From Porticoccaceae bacterium (GTDB lineage Bacteria; Pseudomonadota; Gammaproteobacteria; Pseudomonadales; Porticoccaceae), in NCBI GenBank assembly GCA_021773435.1, contig JAJFKC010000016.1, positions 1-64,000 of the forward strand: a stretch of 64,000 bases of DNA. Reading direction: 5' to 3'. Shown here in pieces: positions 58,904 to 64,000 of the stretch; positions within the stretch are counted from its first letter, which is position 1, and each line of letters starts with the position of its first letter. A program made the position numbers and the translations under genes. Under the pieces are notes generated by a model. It was not told where the DNA came from. It worked only from the letters and a program-made list of their open reading frames with translations, and searched no databases.

Positions 58904-59497
58904 TCAGTGCGCGAGCAAGCCGTTTTCCAGCAGCGCTGTGATATGCCGAGCAATGGTCTCGGCTTTATCGTGCTGGGCGCGCCTGCCGGGCATTTTTTTT
59001 CGAACTGCCAAACTTTCGAAGTGGTACAAAACCAGGCCAATAATTGAGGTGGCCAGCAGGTGAGGATCGTATTGTTTTTTGAAAGATTCCCCTAAATTTT
59101 GTATGGCACAAAATAGTTCCTGAAAGGTGTTTGTGGTTAATGCTTGAATGCGTTTTGGATCATTGTCTAGCATCACCCACTGGAGTAGTTTCTGGAAGTC
59201 TTTATCTTTATTCAGTGCACGAACAAACCAGACAATAAATGTTTCGAGCCGCTTAACTGGTTCTTCATCCTCGGTCATAATGGCCGTTGCATCGGTGATT
59301 TTCTTCTTGAATACGCGGTTGACTACCTCCGCATACAACTCATCTTTATTTTTAAAATGGTAATAGAGTGCCGCAGGTGTCACGCCTACGGCTGTCGCCA
59401 GATCGCGCATGGATACCCCGTTATAACCCAGCCGAGCAAAGAGAGGCGTTACTCTATCAAGAATAAAAGGGCGGCTGTTTCGTGTATTTTTGACCAT
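58904..59497 (-). CDS. TetR-family transcriptional regulator
   Basis: A 197-residue repressor with an N-terminal helix-turn-helix (MRDLATAVGVTPAALYYHFKNKDELY) and a ligand-binding C-terminal half. It is the first gene of the efflux cluster, 47 bases before the adaptor gene on the same strand, and a 42-bp palindrome lies just upstream of its start. It probably represses its own operon until a pump substrate binds (inference from the family). Confidence 0.92.
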   Translation of the reverse strand: MVKNTRNSRPFILDRVTPLFARLGYNGVSMRDLATAVGVTPAALYYHFKNKDELYAEVVNRVFKKKITDATAIMTEDEEPVKRLETFIVWFVRALNKDKDFQKLLQWVMLDNDPKRIQALTTNTFQELFCAIQNLGESFKKQYDPHLLATSIIGLVLYHFESLAVRKKMPGRRAQHDKAETIARHITALLENGLLAH

Positions 59498-59515
59498 GTG
59501 GAATTGTGCCTGATA

Positions 59516-59557
59516 TAGCTATGATTTACTAAACGAACGTTTAGTAAATCATAGCTA
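59516..59557. promoter_or_regulatory. 42-bp perfect palindrome, candidate TetR operator
   Basis: Two perfect 20-bp arms (TAGCTATGATTTACTAAACG and its complement) flank a 2-base centre. The core ACTAAACG-AA-CGTTTAGT is the kind of site TetR-family proteins bind. It lies 19 bases upstream of the tetR start, where the promoter should be. The outer arms could allow two dimers to bind or form a cruciform. Confidence 0.75.
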
Positions 59558-59604
59558 ACCGTTCAATTCAATCCAGTAGCAATGATTTAGATAGGTTAAA
59601 TTAG

Positions 59605-59634
59605 AGAACTTAAATTTACAGAACTTAAATTTAA
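59605..59634. repeat. 15-nt tandem duplication after the ICMT-like gene
   Basis: AGAACTTAAATTTAC and AGAACTTAAATTTAA follow each other; the bases across the stop (CGGACTTATAGCC) are a more diverged copy. In-frame stop codons repeat every 15 bases. Confidence 0.65.
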
Positions 59635-59639
59635 CGGAC

Positions 59640-60140
59640 TTATAGCCAACGTCTGACGGTACGACAGTAGTCGTCATAGTGTTTATCGAAGACTTCCTGT
59701 AAATGTTTTTCCTCTGGACCAACCGCATGGGCCGTAAGTAATGCCATGACAACAGGCAATGAAAGCAATATCCAGAGATTACCGGCGGTCAGCGCGCTGG
59801 CTAAAGTCAACAATAAAAATGCCAGATAAACAGGGTTTCTGCTGAAGCGATAGGGCCCCGTCGTGACAAGCTGCTTAGTGGCCCTATGGGGTAATGCCGT
59901 CGTTCCAGCGTTTTTAAGAGTGGCCAGTGACCATATGATTAACAGGATGCTTATGACAAAGCTCACCCAGCCAATGCTCATAAATGAGCGATGGGCTGGC
60001 GGTTGAAGGTGGACAAACTGCTGTAAAAAATAGCCTGCGCCGATTGCCAATGCAGGATAAATCGCCGGTGGAAAAGGTATTTGCGGGGCGTTTATCGGGC
60101 ATGCTGTTTCTGTATCTTCTGAAGAGTCTTGATCATTCAT
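59640..60140 (-). CDS. Isoprenylcysteine carboxyl methyltransferase-like membrane protein
   Basis: A 166-residue protein with about four membrane helices and the ICMT/PEMT motif set: TTGPYRFSRNPVYLAFLLL, VGPEEKHLQEVFDKHYDDYCRTVRRW. Bacterial members methylate unknown small substrates using S-adenosylmethionine. The start overlaps the rsmE stop (ATGA), so it is the second gene of that operon. The real substrate is unknown. Confidence 0.85.
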   Translation of the reverse strand: MNDQDSSEDTETACPINAPQIPFPPAIYPALAIGAGYFLQQFVHLQPPAHRSFMSIGWVSFVISILLIIWSLATLKNAGTTALPHRATKQLVTTGPYRFSRNPVYLAFLLLTLASALTAGNLWILLSLPVVMALLTAHAVGPEEKHLQEVFDKHYDDYCRTVRRWL

Positions 60141-60847
60141 GTGTAAAGCCTGCTCAGTATCGCGGTTATCGCGGTTTCGACCTTCAATATGCGGCGGCCA
60201 AGGCTTACCGGTGTGAACCCCCGTTCAGATAGCTTGTCAACTTCGTAGGGAATAAAACCCCCTTCGGGACCGATAGCCAGTGTCGCAGGTTTATTCAACG
60301 CTATAGGTGCCGGTGTGTTAGCACCGGGCTGCGCGACAAGACGTTCAGTGTCGGCGGCGATCGTCTCGAGTTCGTCCTCGACGAAAGGTTTAAAGCGTTT
60401 TCGCAATATCACCGAGGGAAGGGTAGTGGTTCCTGCCTGTTCGAGGCCTAGTAATAATTGCTGTCGAATGGCGTCTTCATCCAGCCAGGGGCTTTGCCAA
60501 TAACTTTTTTCGACGCGGTAGCTATTGATCAAATACAGTTTGGCGAGACCGAGATTAGCGCAATTCTGCAAGATTCGTTTGAGCATTTTGGGTCGCGGCA
60601 GTGCTAACAATACTGTGACGGGTAAGGCCGGCTCGGAGCGGTCGTCCAAGGTAACCTGAAGCCTGATTTCTTTTTGTCCGACGTCGACGATAGTGCTCAC
60701 ACCAGTCGGGCCATTGACGACACCTGTTTTTAATTCACTGCCAACCGATAGTTTAAGTATATTAACAATATGCTCATAGCGCCGACCGGCTATTTGGACA
60801 ATGTCGTCGCCAACGAAATCGTTGTTTTCAAGTAAGAGTAGGTTCAT
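60137..60847 (-). CDS. rsmE: 16S rRNA (uracil-1498-N3)-methyltransferase
   Basis: RsmE is a SPOUT methyltransferase acting on 16S rRNA U1498. From ATG 60847 the protein has 236 residues, with the PUA-like N-terminal part (GRRYEHIVNILKLSVG) and the SPOUT knot TLAIGPEGGFIPYEVD and SLGRRILKVETA. A longer frame to 60889 adds residues not seen in the family. Confidence 0.95.
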   Translation of the reverse strand: MNLLLLENNDFVGDDIVQIAGRRYEHIVNILKLSVGSELKTGVVNGPTGVSTIVDVGQKEIRLQVTLDDRSEPALPVTVLLALPRPKMLKRILQNCANLGLAKLYLINSYRVEKSYWQSPWLDEDAIRQQLLLGLEQAGTTTLPSVILRKRFKPFVEDELETIAADTERLVAQPGANTPAPIALNKPATLAIGPEGGFIPYEVDKLSERGFTPVSLGRRILKVETAITAILSRLYT

Positions 60848-60894
60848 GTGCCAGCGTTGGGTGCTAATAAAAAGTGGGCATCTTAACAATTGTA

Positions 60895-60927
60895 TTTGTT
60901 ATGCGTTTGCTATTCGTTTGTTATGTA
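60895..60927. repeat. 11-nt tandem repeat behind mobA
   Basis: Three units (TTTGTTATGCG, TTTGCTATTCG, TTTGTTATGTA) lie just after the mobA stop, between mobA and rsmE. Confidence 0.55.
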
Positions 60928-60931
60928 CTAG

Positions 60932-61534
60932 CTACACATTATTTAGATCTACGCTGATTTTTGCGCCAAATCTTTGCCAATCTTCTGGATTGTTTAAATT
61001 TGCAAACTGCGATTTGTCTGTGGGCGGGATCAGCGGTTTAGCCTTAATGTCCTGCAATAAATTTGCGACAGAAAGATCAGGATTGTCATCAACTAGCCGC
61101 ATCGCTAAATATTTGATTGTCGTGTCGTCCAGGCAGAGCATTAGCGGAAAGTGATAGCTCTCAAAATAGTATGTCGATTGGTGTGCCACACCGGCGGCGC
61201 AGAGTTCTTCCAGTATGGCCGGTTTTAGCAGCGGCATATCTACCGGTGCGACCAGTGCCAGGTGATGTGGGTAATGAATGCTCAGGGTGTATAAGGCGCC
61301 GACCGGTCCGAGGCCGGGGTGAATATCTGGCAGAGATTTGACCTGGGCTTCGTTATAGTATTGTTTATAGTCTCGTTGGGTGCGGCAAATAACTATTTCT
61401 TCAAATAGATGAGCGGCTTTGAGCTTGTCGGTCATAAATTCCAGTAAACTGTTTTTACCGATTGGCAACAGGGCTTTGTCCTGGCCCATACGTCGGGATT
61501 CACCGCCCGCCAATATCGCCGCAATAAGTTTCAT
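60932..61534 (-). CDS. mobA: Molybdenum cofactor guanylyltransferase
   Basis: MobA joins GMP to molybdopterin to form the guanine dinucleotide cofactor. The 200-residue protein has the nucleotide site ILAGGESRRMGQDKALLPIG, LPDIHPGLGPVGAL and VAPVDMPLL. It is the last gene in the moa cluster, 6 bases after moaE. Confidence 0.94.
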   Translation of the reverse strand: MKLIAAILAGGESRRMGQDKALLPIGKNSLLEFMTDKLKAAHLFEEIVICRTQRDYKQYYNEAQVKSLPDIHPGLGPVGALYTLSIHYPHHLALVAPVDMPLLKPAILEELCAAGVAHQSTYYFESYHFPLMLCLDDTTIKYLAMRLVDDNPDLSVANLLQDIKAKPLIPPTDKSQFANLNNPEDWQRFGAKISVDLNNV

Positions 61535-61540
61535 GGAGGG

Positions 61541-62056
61541 CTACCAACGCTTTGCAGCTTCGCCATCACTGCTTTTGGCCTCGACCCAGTGTTCCCCCGC
61601 TGGAGTGAATTCTTTCTTCCAGAAGGGTGCGTCCATCTTTAAGTAATCCATGATGAACTGGCAGGCATCGAACGCCTCGCGGCGGTGGCGGCTGCTGACT
61701 CCGATAAAAACGATGGGATCGCCGGGGTAGAGCATGCCAACTCGATGGATAACTGTGACATTGCCCAGCGCCCAGCGCTCTCTGGCCGTGATGATAATAG
61801 CTGCGAGGGATTGTTCGGTCATACCCGGATAATGTTCCAGCAACATGGCATTAACGGGATTATCTGCCAGGTCGCGTACCATGCCGGTAAAAGTGACTAA
61901 TGCACCGTATTCACTATCGATGGCAGTCAGTTGTCCACAAAGGCTGGCGAGATCGAAAGGGTCACCGAGAATTTGAATGGTTGTATTCTTGTCAGGGTTA
62001 TTGGGAGCGTCTTTCGGGGCGTTCTCTCCAGCAGTGTCGGGTTCAATATCACTCAT
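61541..62056 (-). CDS. moaE: Molybdopterin synthase catalytic subunit
   Basis: MoaE with MoaD inserts sulfur into precursor Z. The 171-residue protein has GALVTFTGMVRD, IHRVGMLYPGDPIVFIGVSS, RREAFDACQFIMDYLK and the active-site lysines in APFWKKE. An N-terminal extension of about 25 polar residues is longer than in E. coli. It follows moaD with a gap of one base. Confidence 0.94.
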   Translation of the reverse strand: MSDIEPDTAGENAPKDAPNNPDKNTTIQILGDPFDLASLCGQLTAIDSEYGALVTFTGMVRDLADNPVNAMLLEHYPGMTEQSLAAIIITARERWALGNVTVIHRVGMLYPGDPIVFIGVSSRHRREAFDACQFIMDYLKMDAPFWKKEFTPAGEHWVEAKSSDGEAAKRW

Positions 62057-62057
62057 A

Positions 62058-62318
62058 TCAACCGCCAGTCACCGGTGGGAAAAATGCGACTTCATCGCCA
62101 TCACTAAGGGTCGTTTCGTTGTCACTCATTAACTGATTGACTGCGCTTAGGACTTGTTTGTCAGTAAATACCGATTGCCAGGCTTCACCCCGTTGAGTGA
62201 GCTGGGTTTTTAGCTCGGCCACTGTAAACGAGTCGCCGGGGCTTTTTGTGAAAGGAACCTCTAGCTGAGAGCAATTCAGTTTTTCTCTCAGTTGTGCAAA
62301 AAATAGCACTTTGATCAT
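62058..62318 (-). CDS. moaD: Molybdopterin synthase sulfur carrier subunit
   Basis: This ubiquitin-like protein of 86 residues carries sulfur as a C-terminal thiocarboxylate. The end FFPPVTGG, with the essential double glycine, and the start IKVLFFAQLREKL are typical. It lies between moaC and moaE. Confidence 0.95.
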   Translation of the reverse strand: MIKVLFFAQLREKLNCSQLEVPFTKSPGDSFTVAELKTQLTQRGEAWQSVFTDKQVLSAVNQLMSDNETTLSDGDEVAFFPPVTGG

Positions 62319-62382
62319 GGCGTTTATTCTAGATGGGATTTATGGGATAAATGGATGATTTTGATCCGGGGTTGATCAGAAT

Positions 62383-62910
62383 TCAATCGACGGCGTTTGC
62401 TTGGTGTCGCCAGGCGCCGGATTTACCTCCGTCCTTACTGAGTACTCTGATGCCTTCGATAATCATTCCGGGGTCGACAGCTTTACACATATCAAATAAG
62501 GTCAGTGCCGCAACAGACACGGCGGTGAGCGCTTCCATTTCGACACCGGTTTTGCCGTCGAGCTTACATTTGGCTTCAATACGCACCCGGTTTTCTTTGG
62601 GTTGTAATTCAAAGTCTACCTGTACTTTGCTCAGCATCAGCGGATGGCATAGGGGGATTAACTCCGCACAGCGCTTTGCTGCCTGTATTCCCGCTATTCG
62701 CGCTGTCGCAAAGACATCACCTTTGGCATGACGGCCATCGCGAATCAGGGTAAGTGTTTGTTCCTGCATGCTGACATAGCCTTCGGCTGTGGCTACCCGG
62801 GTGGTAATCGCTTTGCCACTCACGTCAACCATACTGGCTTCACCAGCGGTATTGATATGGCTTAATTCGTCGTTGTGAGGGGTGGGATGATCGGCGGGTG
62901 GCTGGCTCAT
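62383..62910 (-). CDS. moaC: Cyclic pyranopterin monophosphate synthase
   Basis: MoaC with MoaA makes cyclic pyranopterin monophosphate from GTP. The 175-residue protein shows [49 protein letters not shown] and [19 protein letters not shown] choose ATG 62910, which is 2 bases after the moaB stop; the frame reaches back to 62934 inside moaB. Confidence 0.95.
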   Translation of the reverse strand: MSQPPADHPTPHNDELSHINTAGEASMVDVSGKAITTRVATAEGYVSMQEQTLTLIRDGRHAKGDVFATARIAGIQAAKRCAELIPLCHPLMLSKVQVDFELQPKENRVRIEAKCKLDGKTGVEMEALTAVSVAALTLFDMCKAVDPGMIIEGIRVLSKDGGKSGAWRHQANAVD

Positions 62911-62912
62911 AC

Positions 62913-63461
62913 TTATGCTTCGCGCGTAGCACATTCAACAGGATCGACGTCTTTTAGCTGGCCGACGAAGTTGCAGGGTTTGTGGCTGGCATCGAGTTGT
63001 TCACCAATAATGCCGTCCCAGGCAGTGCGACAGGCGTTGGTGGAGCCTGGCATGCAAAATACAATGGTGCCATTGGACAGACCGGCTACCGCGCGGGATT
63101 GGACAGTAGAGGAGCCAATATCGTTATAGGAAATTTGTCGGAACAATTCGCCATAACCATCGATCGTCGTATCAAATAGCGGCATTACCGCCTGTGGCGT
63201 AGAGTCGCGGCCAGTAAAGCCGGTGCCGCCGGTAATCAGGACAACCTGAATATCGTCGGATGCGATCCACGTAGCGACCACGGCTCGAATGGTGTAAAGG
63301 TCATCCTTTTCAATGCACTTGTCTGTCAATCGGTGCCCAGCCTGGGTGAGCTTTTCTACCAACAAGCGGCCAGATGTATCGGTGTCTTCATTGCGGCTAT
63401 CGGAGACTGTTAACACCGCAACATTTAGTGGCTGGAATTGTTCCGCGTAGTTTTTAACCAA
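62913..63461 (-). CDS. moaB: Molybdenum cofactor biosynthesis protein MoaB
   Basis: MoaB/MogA-type proteins adenylate molybdopterin before metal insertion. The 182-residue protein has [37 protein letters not shown] and [20 protein letters not shown] propose a TTG start at 63461, because GGAGG lies 8 bases before it; this gives [15 protein letters not shown]. The Shine-Dalgarno lies in the last codons of moaA. Confidence 0.92.
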   Translation of the reverse strand: MVKNYAEQFQPLNVAVLTVSDSRNEDTDTSGRLLVEKLTQAGHRLTDKCIEKDDLYTIRAVVATWIASDDIQVVLITGGTGFTGRDSTPQAVMPLFDTTIDGYGELFRQISYNDIGSSTVQSRAVAGLSNGTIVFCMPGSTNACRTAWDGIIGEQLDASHKPCNFVGQLKDVDPVECATREA

Positions 63462-63465
63462 GACC

Positions 63466-64000
63466 TTAACCTCCAATCATAGCGAGATGACGGGTGCCGC
63501 CACTCTCGCCATCCTGCAAAAAGTGGCTGACTTTTTTGTCGCGTAAGTGATTATTCAGAAACTCGATCAGCTCGTCACGCTGATCGTCAGACTTCAGCAG
63601 TGGCCGCACATCAATCCCAGTGTCAGAAAATAGACAAAGGTGTAGTTTCCCCGTTGAATCCATTCGTAGGCGGTTGCAGGTGCTACAAAAATCTTTGCTG
63701 TAGGGCATGATCAAACCGACTCGGCCTTGATAGTCGGGGTGATAAAACTCCTGAGCCGGGCCAGCATCTACCGCTCTCAATGCCTGGTTCCAGCCGTTAT
63801 CCAACAGCCATAGCCGTAACTGTTCACCGGCGACATGATGCCTGGCGAAAAACTCGCTGTTGTCTCCAGTTTGCATCAGTTCGATAAACCGCAGGGTGAT
63901 GGGCTTGGTTTTTAGCCAGTTGAGAAATGGCTCGAATTGCTTGTCATTCAGACCACGGAGCATCACAGCGTTGACCTTTATACTGGGTATGCCAAGCTCT
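63466..64000 (-). CDS. moaA: GTP 3',8-cyclase MoaA (C-terminal part; runs off the right edge)
   Basis: The visible part is the C-terminal half of the radical SAM enzyme that starts molybdenum cofactor synthesis. Seen are VNAVMLRGLND, TLRFIELMQTGDN, the second iron-sulfur cysteines in FCSTCNRLRMDSTGKLHLCL and the final double glycine. The start lies beyond 64000. It is the first gene seen of the moaABCDE-mobA cluster. Confidence 0.95.
   Translation of the reverse strand, partial: ELGIPSIKVNAVMLRGLNDKQFEPFLNWLKTKPITLRFIELMQTGDNSEFFARHHVAGEQLRLWLLDNGWNQALRAVDAGPAQEFYHPDYQGRVGLIMPYSKDFCSTCNRLRMDSTGKLHLCLFSDTGIDVRPLLKSDDQRDELIEFLNNHLRDKKVSHFLQDGESGGTRHLAMIGG

Overview
This 64 kb stretch reads as chromosome of a gammaproteobacterium of the Pseudomonadales/Cellvibrionales type, probably aquatic or marine (inference). 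The gene order cspD-clpS-clpA-infA-bpt-aat-trxB-ftsK-lolA-rarA-crcB-serS-cysG, with mnmA-hflD-purB and tusDCBE close by, is the order known from Pseudomonas and partly from E. coli. Base composition looks roughly even. Most of the window is housekeeping DNA. The accessory parts are a small integron-type cassette cluster and an efflux cluster.

Layout. 1-9 kb: the end of an unidentified gene, a set of hairpins, a tyrosine-type DAHP synthase, and an operon murI / PD-(D/E)XK nuclease / UvrD-type helicase-nuclease (an AddAB-like pair). 8.8-14.7 kb: an AEC transporter and a DUF2489 protein, then a compact operon of a COG2403 P-loop protein (cyclic 2,3-diphosphoglycerate synthase-like), a carbamate kinase and a second-type FtsH protease. 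14.9-16.3 kb: two gene cassettes bounded by attC-like sites without an integrase; one carries a membrane-anchored unknown and one a higBA toxin-antitoxin pair. 16.4-23.9 kb: a zinc dehydrogenase, trmA, yjbQ, an ExaC-type aldehyde dehydrogenase with its DUF779 partner, a pterin dehydratase, the tusDCBE sulfur relay and queD. 24-25.1 kb: tRNA-Val, tRNA-Asp and tRNA-Asn. 25.2-32.7 kb: uvrB, roxA, purB, hflD, mnmA, rluE. 33-48.9 kb: the long conserved block from cspD to cysG and gor, closed by a strong two-way terminator. 49-60.9 kb: a zinc alcohol dehydrogenase, a small unknown protein, tRNA-Ser, and an efflux cluster on the minus strand (tetR, adaptor, RND pump, hybrid histidine kinase, TolC-type channel) headed by a 42-bp perfect palindrome; then a methyltransferase-like membrane protein and rsmE. 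60.9-64 kb: the molybdenum cofactor cluster moaABCDE-mobA, with moaA running off the right edge.

How the genes connect. tusDCBE feeds sulfur to MnmA for 2-thiouridine in tRNA, and trmA and queD also act in tRNA modification. ClpS, ClpA, Bpt and Aat together form an N-degron proteolysis set. The AddAB-like pair, UvrB, RarA and FtsK serve DNA repair and segregation.

The most unusual property is spread over the whole window: about twenty places hold two to nine diverged tandem copies of a 10-17-nt unit. They sit directly before start codons, across or just after stop codons, or in frame in low-complexity protein segments. Standard families do not explain this, and it suggests a genome-wide short-tandem-duplication process. 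Other items worth attention are the COG2403-arcC-ftsH operon, the integrase-less cassette pair and the palindrome before the efflux operon.
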